From: Xenoacremonium recifei | Taxonomy: Eukaryota; Ascomycota; Sordariomycetes; Hypocreales; Nectriaceae | Assembly (NCBI GenBank): GCA_012184525.1 | Contig: WOFQ01000020.1 | Coordinates: forward strand, 434,001-498,000 | Direction of reading: 5' to 3' | DNA: 64,000 bases | Shown: one piece after another, positions 43,635 through 55,588 of the stretch | Layout of the letters: each line of letters begins with the position of its first letter | Numbering within the stretch: the stretch's first letter is position 1 | The notes under the pieces: model-generated | Database searches by the model: none | What the model was told of the DNA's origin: nothing | Seen by the model: only the letters and a program-made list of their open reading frames with translations | Made by a program: the position numbers and the translations under genes

Positions 43635-44870
43635 TCATACCAAAAATGTCCAAAAGCTAGGGTATACGAACTCCTCCTCAAAGATCCTCCGCACTTGCTC
43701 TAACACGAACTTCTCTACTTTGCCAACGTTCTTTAGACTTTGCTTGCCGCTTTCTCTCTCGCCAATCTCACTCTCCACCTTGATCTCTTGTAATAGACCC
43801 CCGAATCGGCCTTTATGCTCGTGCTTGCCCGCCTCATGGCCTTGCTCATCGTCTCCATCGGTGTCCGGCCCTACGGCTGCCAGGGCGTCTTCAGGACTGA
43901 GGAAGCAGAAGTGGACTCGTTTGCGGATGTGAGCAAGGACCCCAACGCCGTCAAATGTGAGCCCCGTGATGTTAAGTTTAAGGGGAATGCCCACGAAGCT
44001 GGGCATGGGGTAGTCCAGTAGAATCTCCGCTGTGAGATTGAGTCGTATGTCGCCGTTGTAGCGTATGCGGAAGACGGCCTGAACATCCTCGACGCGCGGT
44101 TCCCTTCTTGGATGCTGTCCGGTCTGCTCCTCATCCTCATCATCGTCCTCGTCATCCATGACCGCGGAATCCAAGTGCGTGTCCCTGGTTGGCGGCCGCG
44201 ACGTGCCCACAGACGTCGGCGCAAGTGTTGATACACTGGCCTTCTCCCGCAGGTCCTGCGCCGCCTCGAGGCTCGAGCTCAAGTTCTCAACAGACACGAT
44301 AGAACTCTGTGATGGGTTGCGGCTGTGGCTGGGGCTCTGGCCTTGGGGCTCGACGGGTGTGCCCATCCAGCTGTTTCCCAGATGCGCACCGGCGACAGCT
44401 GCGAGCGGCGTGTGTGTCCCGGTCCCCAAATGGCCCTGGAAGTAGCCGAAGCCTGGGCCGCCTAGTATTCCAGGCGTTGATGTTCCCAGGAACGGACTGC
44501 CCAGGTCGTGGCCGCCCATTTCCGTGCGCAAGACGTCGCTGCGCAAACCTCCGGGCCCAGGTTTCCGCCGCATCCCCGGGGCATGGCGGTCTCGCTCCGG
44601 CAGGCTCGTCACCTCCGGTTCTGGCTCATCCTCGCTGTCCTCGTCCTCGTAGTCTTCCTCATAGAAGTCAGGCAGCGGGTCGGTGATGTCCTTGAGGTCG
44701 ACCCGCGGCGGAATGGTGCCGAAGTCGAAGCCGTGGACGGTGACAGACCGGATGAAGCGTGGCAGCTGCACAGTCTGGAACTTGTCGTGGATGAAGGTCC
44801 GGATGCGATTGGCCAGGGCGTCGCCGTCCGGACCGGTGGTGAGAGTCTCCCAGTTGAGATCGATGGACAT
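43635..44870 (-). CDS. MDM12: ERMES subunit Mdm12
   Basis: Single exon, 411 aa, starting MSIDLNWETLTTGPDGDALA and ending FVYPSFWTFLV, both diagnostic. Mdm12 is the soluble SMP-domain subunit of the ER-mitochondria encounter structure, transporting phospholipids between ER and outer mitochondrial membrane with Mmm1, Mdm34 and Mdm10. The SMP domain is split by a long disordered insert (about 70-260): first an acidic EEDYEDEDSEDEPEPE segment, then Gly/Pro/Ser-rich sequence and a second acidic stretch. The second SMP half (VFRIRYNGDIRLNLTAEILLDYPMPSFVGIPLKL, then HICFLSPEDA-like) is intact. The insert is typical of filamentous fungi and helps place the organism. Confidence 0.97.
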   Translation of the reverse strand: MSIDLNWETLTTGPDGDALANRIRTFIHDKFQTVQLPRFIRSVTVHGFDFGTIPPRVDLKDITDPLPDFYEEDYEDEDSEDEPEPEVTSLPERDRHAPGMRRKPGPGGLRSDVLRTEMGGHDLGSPFLGTSTPGILGGPGFGYFQGHLGTGTHTPLAAVAGAHLGNSWMGTPVEPQGQSPSHSRNPSQSSIVSVENLSSSLEAAQDLREKASVSTLAPTSVGTSRPPTRDTHLDSAVMDDEDDDEDEEQTGQHPRREPRVEDVQAVFRIRYNGDIRLNLTAEILLDYPMPSFVGIPLKLNITGLTFDGVGVLAHIRKRVHFCFLSPEDALAAVGPDTDGDDEQGHEAGKHEHKGRFGGLLQEIKVESEIGERESGKQSLKNVGKVEKFVLEQVRRIFEEEFVYPSFWTFLV

Positions 44871-45495
44871 TGAGAATTGTTAGAAGGGGTCCATGTCCGT
44901 GTAAGAGGAGGTCGTATTGAGACGCCTCATGAGTTGAAGTTGATGTTCACAGTGGGTTTGTTAGTGTTGACCCACCCTCCGAGGTTAACTGACCATAGCA
45001 GCAAGGATCAGAAGCATCAGAGCTGTCAAAAACACCACAATCTGATGTCGTTTTAAAGTTATTTACTGCTAAAAAGAAGGAGGGAATCTTGATTGGATAC
45101 CATGACCACCGAAATATCTTAATGATAATCTTAAATCATGGGCATAGAACTGAGGGGCTGTTCACAACGACTTCAAAACAGGGCTGGTCCTTAGTGTTAC
45201 CTACCTGGACACTATTTTCCTAACACGGAAACTACCTGAGTCTCTTATTCCCTCTTAGCTAATCTGCAGTCTTTCGCGATAGTATCAAACTGGCGTCAGA
45301 GGCTGGGCGGCCGCTCTCCTCGGCGATAGAGAGCTCACGTCAGCCGCTGCTCACACGAGCCCGGACTTTGGAGATAGGAAGACCGAATAAAAAGCATATT
45401 ACCCCTCTCCGGAAGAGAATGCCCCAACAAAGAATTTCAAGGTTCCTGTTTTAACAAGCTTATACTACGTGTTTCCCTTGTGACCCTTAATTGAC
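44871..45495. other. Divergent intergenic region
   Basis: 625 bp between MDM12 (minus) and the NTF2-like gene (plus). No recognisable element beyond presumed promoters. Confidence 0.5.
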
Positions 45496-45969
45496 ATGGC
45501 AACGATGAGTTCGTCTGAGTTCTCCAGGGCCTCTTCTTTCGACAAGCTTCAGACGAGGCTCTCGCAGTTCTGGGATGTCATCCGCGATCTTCGTGCGGAC
45601 TCGACACAGGAAGAATGGGACCAGTACACATCTTACCTCAACCCGGACTGCGTCCTCTACCTCCGCGGCATAGGGGCTGCACCGTGTAAAGGTCCCGCCG
45701 AGGCCACGGCCGCGATGAAGACGCTTCTTACGTACTGGAAGCTCAAGGAACGGCGGGTGTTGAGCGAGGGAATGGATCTCGCAGGCACGACGATGATGGT
45801 TAACATGAACAACCGCTTGGAGATTCTGGGCGAGGGGATTGAGTTCCCGGAGATGGAGGTGGTCCAGTTTGATAACCAGGGCAGAATTGTCGACTACAAG
45901 CTGTATTGCGATCCAACGCCCATTATGGCAATTTTCAAGAAGGCGAAGGAGGCGCAAGAGAAGTCGTGA
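45496..45969 (+). CDS. NTF2-like / SnoaL-fold small protein
   Basis: Single exon, 157 aa. The layout of an N-terminal helix (LQTRLSQFWDVIRDL), a YLNPDCVLYLRGIG strand, PAEATAAMKTLLTYWKLKERRV helix, and a curved sheet ending in EVVQFDNQGRIVDYKLYCDPTPI fits the SnoaL/ketosteroid-isomerase-like NTF2 fold, where such proteins bind or isomerise small hydrophobic ligands. No catalytic dyad can be assigned with certainty. There is no signal peptide. Its ligand and pathway are unknown; it has no obvious biosynthetic partner next to it. Confidence 0.75.
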   Translation: MATMSSSEFSRASSFDKLQTRLSQFWDVIRDLRADSTQEEWDQYTSYLNPDCVLYLRGIGAAPCKGPAEATAAMKTLLTYWKLKERRVLSEGMDLAGTTMMVNMNNRLEILGEGIEFPEMEVVQFDNQGRIVDYKLYCDPTPIMAIFKKAKEAQEKS

Positions 45970-46886
45970 GAAAGGCTGGTTCTCGACGCTACGGGTAATG
46001 GGGCCAAGCTGTCGGGGAGTTGAAGATAGAGACAGGACAGGATCAAGCCACTGGGCCAGCGTCATAATAACAACAACCCCAGCTGATATAAGTTTCGAAA
46101 CCAGTGACCGCCAATCTCGATGCCGGCCCCAAACCATCCTTCGGGTGATCAACCGCTCAAAGATCCAATTATTCCGTGCCGCACTCACGGGCTGTCAAGA
46201 AAAAAACCAGCCTGCCGGAGTCCGATGCAAGGCGCTAACAGCCAGCACGCCTTATTGTTAGCGGCAATCTGCGGGGGAGCATCGCCCGTTACAGGCCGTG
46301 ACTGGACCCTGGAACGGCCTGTAACCACTAACAGCAACCGCCTAGAGCCAAGAGGCTGGCCCTCCGGATGCTCGGCAGGGGCTCTGACGTCAGACCAGCG
46401 CTGTCCGCCACGAACTCACGAGCTTGCGACGCCTCTTCTGTCGGGTTTGCGGTCTCGATGAGGAACTAGGAGGCGCAGGAACTGGGAATCGCGAGAGCAG
46501 GGTCGATATCTGGCTTTGCCTTGGCGCATGAACTTGTTCACATGGGATGGCAGGAATTCGTATTTCTGGGAGCTGGCCCCGTTCCTGCCTCTTGTCGAGT
46601 CTCTTTGCTTCCCCCAACTCACAATAATTACATGCAGGCAGGAGCTGAGTGCAGCTAACCTTCCCAACCACGGATAAGGGTCCTCGGCACTTACTTATCG
46701 TCTGCTTTCCATTATTACCAGCCACCTCCATCTCCACCAAAACAATCCAAAGACAGATATTTCGCTGATCCCTTGTTGCATTGTATCGCAGCTGGATCTG
46801 CAACATCTTTTGGTTAAGGAAATCGCCGAGCATCTATTTGAGCCGCGTCGCAGAGCACTCGCTGTCTCGCCGAATCCTCGCCCGCC
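45970..46886. other. Intergenic region, 0.9 kb
   Basis: Between two plus-strand genes; expected to hold a 3' UTR and the promoter and leader of the C2-domain gene. Overlapping frames on both strands show no conserved content. Confidence 0.5.
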
Positions 46887-48735
46887 ATGTCAGACCAGCA
46901 GCAACAAGCGGAACCTGAGTCGAGTGACCAGAATCGGACAGACCAAAACAATCAAAACGGCCAGACCGAGCAGAACGGTGCAGACTCAGAGCAACAACAG
47001 AACGGTGGCGGCAAATTGCCCAAAGCTCTCACCTTCTCTGGATCTGATATCAAGGAGCGCATCAAGCAAAAGGCTGGCCCTCCAGGCGGATTCGACCAGA
47101 CGCCTCTGCCCGAAGCACCACAGGGCTACACTGTGCGCTTCATTTTCCAAGGCGCCACGAATCTGCCTCCCTCCGATCTGGGAACCGCCTCCTCGGATCC
47201 TTTCCTTCTCGCGACGCTCAAGGGCAACCAGCCGAAGCGCCACAAGGAAGATCCTGATCTCACACACAGAACGCCCACCATACGCCGAACCACCGCGCCC
47301 AAATGGGAGGATGAATGGATCGTTGCCAATGTTCCGCCAAACGGCTTCACCCTGAAATGTCGCTTATATGATGAAGACTATCCGGATGCCAATGATAGGT
47401 TGGGTAATGTCACCATTAGGCAGCAGAGCGTCTCCGAGCGATGGGAGGGATACCCGCCGCCGGGACAAGAGTTTGATGCCAAGAAGCGAGTCATCAGCAA
47501 GCGCGCATACTTCATCAAGCTCATTGGTAGTATCATGAGCCATCACATTCACATGACGCCGCGCGTGACCATCAGTATGGAGGTGTTGGGCAAGTCTGAT
47601 CCTCCATTTGCTCAGATGTACACCGTGGGACCGACAACATGGGTCAAACACTACAGCCCACTGATTGGGCGTCTCGCGGGCACCAAAGTCAATGCAAATG
47701 AGTTGGATGATTGTCGAGAGGAGCTTCACAGCCGGGACAAGAAGGAGAAGAAGAGATCTCAAAAATACGAGTAAGCAAGCCTGCCAGTCTCCTGGTCAAT
47801 TGCCGTTACTAACTTCAGTTATCAGTTTCCAAGCCAACGAAATGCAACTTCAGGGGCCTGTGCCACCAAAGATGTATCATCGATACGTCGAGTTTCGCCC
47901 TATCATCGGGTCCATGTTTACGAGCAAGGGCTTGAGAGGCAAGGTGCTGCACAAGGCCTTGCATTCGCAACATGCGCGTGTATACAATTTCAACAAATCT
48001 ACAGAATACGGAAGCTTCACGGCCTGCTCTGAAGATGCATCCCACCAGTTTCTGCGGATGGCCCATTTCGATGAAGGTGGTCGAATCTTCACATACGTTC
48101 TCACTCTGGATGGCCTGTTCCGTTTCACCGAAACTGGAAAAGAGTTCGGTATCGATATGTTGAGCAAACACACCATGCACTCAGACGTGGAGACGTACAT
48201 TGCGTGTTCTGGCGAGTTCTTCATCCGCCGTCTCCAGCATCCCGATTCCTCAGACGATCCGAACCCGAACGAGAAAACTCATCCATCCGAAGAAATTCCT
48301 GGTGGCCCCCCGCAGCAAGATCCTCCCTCGAACCCGAAGTACTATCAACTTGTCATTGATAACGACTCTGGCACGTACCGACCCGACAAGTCTATTCTAC
48401 CGCTGCTTAAGGAATTCTTGGAGAAGAACTTTCCGGGACTCGGCGTCATTGCTATGCACTGGGAAGAGAAGGAGCTACAGGAGATGAAGGATGCGCAGCG
48501 CAGAATCAAGAAGAAGGAGGGCCGTATGGTCAACATGGTCATGAACAGGAGCCAGAGCAGCATCAGTTCCGCTGAAAGCGAGCTCGCAGACCGAGAAGGG
48601 CATTGGGAGCAGGAGGGCCACAAGAGCCAACGCGAGGCAGCTTTGGAGGCTGTTGAGGACCCGTCCAAGTTCAAGGACGCCGTGAAAACGATGCTGCCAT
48701 CAGGCATGGCAGGTGGGAGTGGGGGCTCAAAGTGA
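46887..48735 (+). CDS. C2-domain protein of filamentous fungi
   Basis: Two exons, 46887..47770 and 47826..48735; 597 aa. The first about 60 residues are Gln/Asn/Asp-rich and disordered. A C2-like domain begins around residue 78 (GYTVRFIFQGATNLPPSDLGTASSDPFLLATL), with Asp residues positioned as in calcium-binding loops, and ends in CRLYDEDYPDANDRLGNVTI. The rest is soluble and includes RYVEFRPIIGSMFTSKGLRGKVLH and ETYIACSGEFFIRRL. The C-terminal part has a Lys/Arg/Glu helix and Ser-rich tail. C2 domains usually dock on phospholipids, so a peripheral membrane role is likely; I cannot name the family or partner. Confidence 0.82.
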
Positions 48736-49335
48736 GAAGAGATGCTACGATCACTGTTACGGCCGATATGTTTAGAGTTGGGAAGGACTTTTGCTTATGA
48801 TACGATACCATTGGCTGCCTAGGAGTTTTCTTGCGAGGGAAAGTTTGGCATGCCTTTTCTTGTGCCTGTTGGTTTATGTCGGCTTACAGGGGGTATGTAG
48901 ATACCGTGGCTAATAATTCATTTCAGTTGTACCGAGCTACCAGTATGCAGTTTTGGATCAACTCAAATTCCCCTATTCTGGCACAGCAACGCTGCATTGG
49001 TTACTTGAATCGTGATTGGCTTTAAATGTGAGAAATCAACGATATTACCTTATTCACAGCCTAATAAGGTCCAATAACATCGCGTTGGCTCCTGCCAGCT
49101 TCTGCCTTCCGTCACTGTGGCATTGCAACCGCATTGGGGTGCCCGGTCGTACCTTCCGCATGTTTGCTCAGGGCTCACGATTTGAACCCTCAGACGTCAC
49201 ATTCATTTCACACTCTTGAGACTCGATTTTCCAGTGTCAAACTTCCCAGCTTCACCCTCTCCGTCTGAAACTCACAATCTACACCAACAGCTCAATCCCA
49301 GGTTCCCGACGCCATCGACATCGCCCGCGTCCACG
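48736..49335. other. Intergenic region, 600 bp
   Basis: Between the C2-domain and GPCR genes, both plus strand. No element recognised. Confidence 0.5.
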
Positions 49336-50949
49336 ATGGAGGGATCCGACTCGGGCAACTCCCTTTCTCCTCAGGAGATCAAGGTGCTCATCACGATTGA
49401 GCGGACTGGCGCTGGCTGCTCCATGGTGGCGATTGTCTTGACGGTGCTTTCCTACGTGGCCTTCAAGCGCATGCGTTCTACCCCCAACCTCTTCGTCATC
49501 TGCGCTTCACTTGCCAATGCGGGAGCCAGTATGGCATCGATGATGGGGTACGATGGCCTCAAACGAGGCGTGCATTCTGACTTGTGCCAAGCTCAGGCTT
49601 TCATCTTCGAATGGTGTGTTCTCAGGCGGTTTCTTTCTGAACAGGAGCTAATCAGCACAACAGGTTCATGCAGTCCGACCCCTGGTGGTCCTTCGCCATG
49701 GCTTTGAACGTCTATCTCGTCTTCTTCCACAACGCCGATCCTGCTACCTTCCGCAAGTATGTCTGGGTTTACTGCCTCGTTTGCTTTGGTGGCCCAATGA
49801 TTCCAGCCGTGGTCTTAATCTCAATCCGCCATGATCCACGAGGTCTGATCTTCGGTGATGCAGCTGTACGTATTTCAGTCGCTTCCTTTCTCAGGCGTTG
49901 CTAATTGGCACAAAGCTTTGGTGCTGGATCTCCTCGGACTGGAGCCTGGTTCGACTGTACGCATATTATATCCCCATTTGGCTGTGCATCTTCCTCTCCA
50001 TTGCCATCTATGTTCTGGTTGGTTACCATGTGTTCCATCATCGCAACCAACTTCGACACCTTGCCGTGGAACACTGGGACAAGGAAGCAAACTCCTACAG
50101 CGGTTCTGGCTCTCGATTGAGCAGCGACCAGGGCGTAGGCCGTGTCGCAAATGGAGAAGAGGTAATTGCTGGCTAAAGCACAATGTCTCGATATCGACTG
50201 CTAACAGCTGTTCCCATTAGTCCCCGCGCCCTGACTTTTATGGAACTGCCGTCACCGAGGTCCGCCAGATAACTTCAGAAGCTAACAAGACGAAATACTC
50301 CAACGTGCCGACGCTACCTCCTTTGTTGCACTGTCGTGGGAGTCCTGGTCGTGTTCAATCATGGGCTCATCCGAACGGTGAGGAAGAAAACGAAAATGTC
50401 AAAGACCGAAAGACCCAGCGATTCGAGACTGTGTGCACAGCAGAACGAGCGTTTTATTCGCACCCGAGTGTGATGAACCGTCTCAAAGCCGCTAAGTCGA
50501 GCGCCTCGCTCAAGCTGAAGCGACTTGATCCTGTCAAGATGGCCTATCTACGTACAAGCTTCATCTTCGGGTTCGCTGTTCTGATTACCTGGATCCCAAG
50601 TTCTATCAACCGTCTGTTCAGCCTCACACACAATAACGATATCAGCTTCTCTCTGAGCGTCGCTAGTGGATGTGTCTTGCCTCTCCAAGGAGTCTGGAAT
50701 GCCCTGATTTACTTCAGCACCAGCTGGGGCATCGTTAGCGAGGAATTGGTAGCCTTGAGAAAGAGGCTGTTCGACCGCGAGAAACCCAAAGCTCCTATTC
50801 GTCTTGACAGCCGGCTTGATACCTTCATGGGCGACAGTCATCGCAACACCTTCGATCGGGCTCGCTTACCGAACTCGGGCTTTATGAGATGTGAGATTGA
50901 TCATATCGAACTAGACGAGTCGTGTGATTATGGAAGATCGACGAAATGA
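49336..50949 (+). CDS. G-protein-coupled receptor, cAMP-receptor-like class
   Basis: Four exons, 49336..49613, 49664..49865, 49916..50161 and 50221..50949; 484 aa. Seven hydrophobic segments are readable: the first begins near GCSMVAIVLTVLSYVAF, the second near NLFVICASLANAGASMASM, then WWSFAMALNVYLVFF, YVWVYCLVCFGGPMIPAVVLI, YIPIWLCIFLSIAIYVLVG, YLRTSFIFGFAVLITWIPSSIN and VASGCVLPLQGVWNALIYF. This order matches the fungal cAR-like (Dicty_CAR/Git3-related) receptors. A long third cytoplasmic loop of about 130 residues, charged and Ser/Lys-rich, lies between TM5 and TM6 and should contact the G protein. A Cys pair (SDLCQAQ in the first loop and a later extracellular Cys) could form the usual disulfide. 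Ligand unknown. Confidence 0.9.
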
Positions 50950-51189
50950 ATTGTATGGATCGATGAATCCGGTGAGCATGTGTTCATCTGCAAGGTCAAT
51001 GTGTTTGCAGCAAATTTGTTTTCATTTTTAGTTCATTACTGCTAGTATCTTCATTCTGTAGGATGGGGTTGGCCACGGCCATCTTAATGTCTACAAGTAT
51101 AGCTCAGCGAAAGTAATTCAGTTGATGATGACGAGTATGAGATCCATACCTTCGCATACTTTTTGTTTCGTTCAGTTCACATAAATGTC

Positions 51190-52077
51190 TCACTGAGACT
51201 CGCCCTCAATAGCATCAACCCCCTCCTTGACTACCCGATCTACGGCAGTCTGGACCTCCTCATCACCATCAAGCAGATCAATCCAACTGCTCTTCACGCC
51301 ATCCGCCGCAAGTAACGCCGCCGCAGTCTGCGCCACCGCTTCGCGACTCACCTGTCCCTTGATCTGCTTCGTCTTACCCAACTCGATCTTCCCCGCGGGC
51401 TCATCCGCCAGCGTTCCAGGCCGCAAGCAAATGGCCGCCAGATTCGGGTTCTCCCGTCCAGCCTTAGCGAGGGCCTCGTCAGCGGCAATCTTGGCCTTGT
51501 AGTAGTTTGCCAGCACGCCGTTGTTGACGGTCTCGTGGTAATGGTCCCATTCGCCGGCGGGCCACCAGGGTGCGGCGGCGCGGCGCGAGCCAAGGTAGGA
51601 GATCAGGAGGAAGCGTTGGATGGAGGGTGTTGAGGCGGCGGCTTGGATGAAGTGAATGGCAGCGTCGCGATCGATTTTGAATGTCTGGGGGTGTCAGTCA
51701 CGAATAAATCTCATTGTGGGCTATGAGTGTCGTACTCGTTCAGGACCACCCTTGCCTCCAGCACCTGGGATATGTTAGAGCTCTGGCCTTGAAGTGTGAG
51801 TGAAGGGTAACGTACCGGCGCTCCAAGCGACATAGTCTGGCTTGACCTCGTCGAGGATGCTAGAGGCCTGCGACTTGCTCGCGACGTCCTCCAGGCTGCG
51901 CACCAGCACGATCAACTTGCCAGGCTTGCCAGCGCCGAGCTTCTCAATGGTAGGAGTCTGGTCGGGGTTGCGGATGACGCTGGTGACGGTCCAGGAGCGG
52001 GTGAGGAGGATGCTGGTGAGGATCTGGGCGATCTTGCCGTGGCCGCCGAGGAGGAGGACGTGATGAGGGCTGGCCAT
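51190..52077 (-). CDS. NAD(P)-binding SDR-type oxidoreductase
   Basis: Three exons, 51816..52077, 51736..51764 (29 nt) and 51190..51684; 261 aa, phases consistent. The N-terminus has the atypical-SDR dinucleotide-binding loop VLLLGGHGKIAQILT, then VIRNPDQ after beta-2. YVAWSAGAGGKGG matches the strand preceding the nicotinamide pocket, and YYKAKIAADEAL supplies the catalytic Tyr-x3-Lys. The set resembles the YMR090W-like NAD(P)H-binding family. Substrate unknown. It is divergent from the monooxygenase gene across about 740 bp that includes a 9-bp tandem repeat. Confidence 0.9.
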
Positions 52078-52817
52078 TGTGATATATGATGAGATAGGTG
52101 CCTTAGGTGACTTAGGTGACTTAGGTGTAAGTGACTGTTCTATGCTAAGGTGATCTACCGGGGAGTTTATCGATCTAATGTGAGATTAATTTGTGGTGGA
52201 GGGGAGAGGAACAGGTCGTTTATTAAGCATCTGTCTCGGTCCGGATGAGTTGGGGACACTCTAAAGTCACGTAAGAGAATGACGACATGGACAAAGCGGG
52301 GTTGCTCAACATGCAATTATATGATTTTATTACAGTATCTAGAGCTTTAAAATGTTTTAAACCAAAGCTTCCTCAGAGACTCCTTCGTCTAGCTCGTAAG
52401 TTGCCGTGAAACCGTTGAAAGGCTGGTTTTCGCAACTGAAGCTCTAGGTTAGGTCAACGACGGTGGGTGTAGGATCAATGAGGAATGACATCATGGCGAG
52501 GGGTGAAAGCTTCGACCGCTCTTATGTAATCTTGAGCTCGGAACGCAAAATGGAGCTAGGCCGTTTCTGGCGGTTGGAGAACGGGTACCTCGACATGGAT
52601 CGTCTCAACGCTTCAACATCGTTGGGCAAAGTGCTGACTTATGTCCGTGACAAGTTCTGTGTAAGCTGACGGAAGCCCCGGGAGACTTGAGCGCTCGCTC
52701 TACAGATTTTCTTTGTGCAGAAGGGTCTTCGGAGGTTGTCCTTTACAAATCACTCAACTCCAGCTGCTTTGGACCTGGTGGATGAGCCTCGGCATATTCA
52801 AGCACTGTGCTAGAGCA
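52078..52817. other. Divergent intergenic region
   Basis: 740 bp between the SDR and monooxygenase genes. Apart from the tandem repeat at its left end, a 68-codon frame at 52463..52669 was seen but has no recognisable content. Confidence 0.5.
52102..52128. repeat. Three tandem copies of a CTTAGGTGA 9-mer
   Basis: Two exact copies and a third differing at the last base, starting 25 bp before the SDR start codon on the minus strand. Could be a clustered factor site or simple-sequence drift. Confidence 0.8.
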
Positions 52818-55122
52818 ATGGCGAAGACGGTGTGTATAGTCGGTATGTGTCGAGAAAAACCACCCAAATTAATACTTGCTCATGATTTACAGGCGCTGGA
52901 CCCTCCGGACTGGTCGCAGCCAAGACGTTGCTTCACAATGCATCTCCTGGCGAGTTCAAGGTGACCGTCTACGATGCCCAGAGTGGCATTGGCGGTCTCT
53001 GGCCGACTTCAAGAGAGGATACGAAACGTCAGGTTCACCCTTTGATGGTTGCGAACCAGAGCAGACATACGGTTCAGTTCAGTGAGCTTGCTTGGGATAG
53101 CAGCGAGCCCCAGTTCCCTCAGGCCTGGATGATCGGGAAGTATCTGGAAAGGTACCTTGAGAAGTATCTGAAGGGGAATTCGAACTTCGATCTGCAACTC
53201 AGCCATCGAGTTGAGAGTGTTCGACGTCCGGTCGAGAATCCTGATGGCTGGACTGTTTCTGTCCGGATAGGAATAGAGACCAAGACGCTGAATTTTGACT
53301 ACTTGCTGGTGGCATCAGGGTTCTTTGGGAAGCCCATCATTCCCGAGAGCATTACGAAAGAGTCGTCAATACCTGTAATTCACAGCAGCCAATATCGCGA
53401 CTTGCAGGGCCTTCTTGGTAAAGGGAAGCCCGGTGGTGGTAAAATCGTCATCGTTGGCGGGCAGATGTCCGGCGTTGAGATTGCCGGAACCATTGCATCG
53501 CACCTCTCATCAGCGGCGAACTCCCCCGAACCTTCACCAATATCCGACATCGAGAAGTATAACATTCATCACGTCGTTCAACGGCCGACATGGGTGTTTC
53601 CTTTGCATACAAGCCCTAAGGTAGGTTTGGGTAGACTTATCCTGCGCTCATGCTGACGTTGAACAAGCCTAAACTTGCCGCTGCACCTTTTCTGCCCTTG
53701 GACTTTGGGTCTTACAACCTCAATAACCGTGAGAAACCTCTTAAGAACTCCCAAGGCCATATCACAGAAGCGGTTGCTGAGACCGTTCACGGGATCTTTG
53801 GTTCAGCGTTGGGAACTGATCAAGGAGAGTTCTCTCCGTTGTTGAAGATTGATGGTTCAAACAACAAAGACCAGCCGTATTTGGCTGTAAGTGAATGGTA
53901 TTGCGACTTTGTGAGATCTGGCCTCATAAAACTGGCTAAAGGCAAGGTTGAGAGCGTAGATGGTTCATCTGCGACACTATCAACTGGAGAAAAGGTGGAC
54001 AATATCGCAGCCGTTATCGCAGCCACTGGCTTTGATCCTTCTCCATGCATTGACTTCTTCCCGGATGACGTGCTGAAGACACTCCAGCACTCACCAAAAC
54101 ATGTGGACCAACCAGTCGCTCTGGCGTTCCATGGTACACACCACCCTCAGTTACCTGGCCTTGGCTTCGTGGGATTCTACCGATCCCCATACTGGGGCAT
54201 TATGCAAATGCAAGCTCGGTTTGTCACCGCTTTGTGGTCTCAAAAGCCCAAACCTGAACACATGTTGGAGAAGGTTAAGAGTGACGGCTCAATACAACGG
54301 ACATTAGATCTGCGAGATGATCCCAGGATATCCCAGTTCCCCATGGGCGACTACATATATCTCATGAATGAGTTTGCTGAAGCTCTTGACATGAAGATCT
54401 CCCCTGCACTGGAGCCTCCCACACCAGTGCTACCTCACAACAGCCTTCCTCTCGATACTCTGACCCCGGCAAGGTACTCGAACCCTGACGACGATGATCC
54501 AGGAAATGATGCCGCTCTTGCTTCCCTTCAGGATACTCACCAGGTCGCGCATGCTGGCCTGACAACCTCGCGATTCGTGGCACGAGCGGTCTTCCGAAGC
54601 CTACTAGGGACTTGGAAGTTGGAGCGGGACCTCAAGAGCAAGCTTCCCACGCACCCAAGCGGTCACTTTAGTGGAACTGCGAAGTTTCTGCTTCGGGAGA
54701 AGACTAAGGATGGGTTGCGCTGTGCTATCAAGGGTACAGCGCCGGATCCTGATGAGGAGGGGATGGAATACCTGTACATCGAAGAAGGCGAGTTCAAGAC
54801 GGAGCAGGGGTTCGGCTTCAAAGCAACGCGACGGTACATCTGGAGATACGATGAGGTCAAAGACATTCTTAGCGTTTGGTTTGCGAAGCCAGATGATCTT
54901 GGCCGCGCGGACTACCTTTTCCACGAGATCGAGTTCTTAGAGCCCGAGAAGGCGACGGAGAAGGGTTGGGCTGCCAAGGCTGGCCACCTGTGCATCGACG
55001 ACTACTACAACGTCAAGTACTACTTCGGCTTCCAGGCGGTGAACCTCGCGGAGTGGGGGATAGAGTACACGGTGAACGGTCCAAAGAAGGATTACACCAT
55101 CCGGGGGACTTACACGCGGTAG
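52818..55122 (+). CDS. FMO-type flavin monooxygenase fused to a C-terminal DUF6314-like domain
   Basis: Three exons, 52818..52842, 52893..53620 and 53668..55122; 735 aa. Exon 1 codes only eight residues plus one base. FAD motif VGAGPSGLVAA is created by the first splice; IGGLWP follows at the expected distance. The NADPH motif is IVIVGGQMSGVEIAG, and the later ATG-type segment is AAVIAATGFDP. Residues 562-735 form a separate domain: LLGTWKLERDL, a FSGTAKF strand, RRYIWR, HLCIDDYYNVKYYF and the ending GPKKDYTIRGTYTR, the pattern of DUF6314 proteins, which are normally stand-alone. A soft linker (about 490-560) joins the two. It likely oxygenates a soft nucleophile or ketone; substrate unknown. 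Confidence 0.9.
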
Positions 55123-55588
55123 ACGAGACATGATTGGATATCAATATAACGTCGTCCTCGCGTCACCCAAAACGCGAAGGCGCGAGTTCGACATTATCAA
55201 TTACCAAACGCCCGCCACAGCCACTTATAGCGACGATGAAATTGCCTCAGAGCTTTGTCAGAGCCTGATGGGCCATTGTGATTGGATCTGTTGCCAAGCC
55301 CAGTGATACTAAGCTGTCCATCCCTGAGCTGAGGATGCAAGTGTGAGTCATATCGTACGAAGTCCCAATCCCGCATCCCGTGGCGGGACCGTTGTCGACC
55401 GATCGCTGCTCTGAGTTTAGCTCTGGATAGACATTCCCGAACTTCAAGATGAGAGATGAAGACGTATAAGAGACGGACAATATGCCATCTCGTAAGGAAG
55501 TGTTGGGATTGTATAGTTTAGCTGGCCTGTTAGGATACTCACTCATCAGCTAGTACACGCATCTATTATATAGATACTCATCGTCATC
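55123..55588. other. Intergenic region, 466 bp
   Basis: Between the monooxygenase and dienelactone hydrolase genes, same strand. AT-rich just before the hydrolase ATG (TATTATATAGATA). No other feature. Confidence 0.5.

Noticed and set aside
52463..52669. 68-codon frame between the SDR and monooxygenase genes
   Set aside because: Slight resemblance to the start of the DUF6314-like domain was considered, but the key Trp-Lys-Leu-Glu-Arg pattern is not there.
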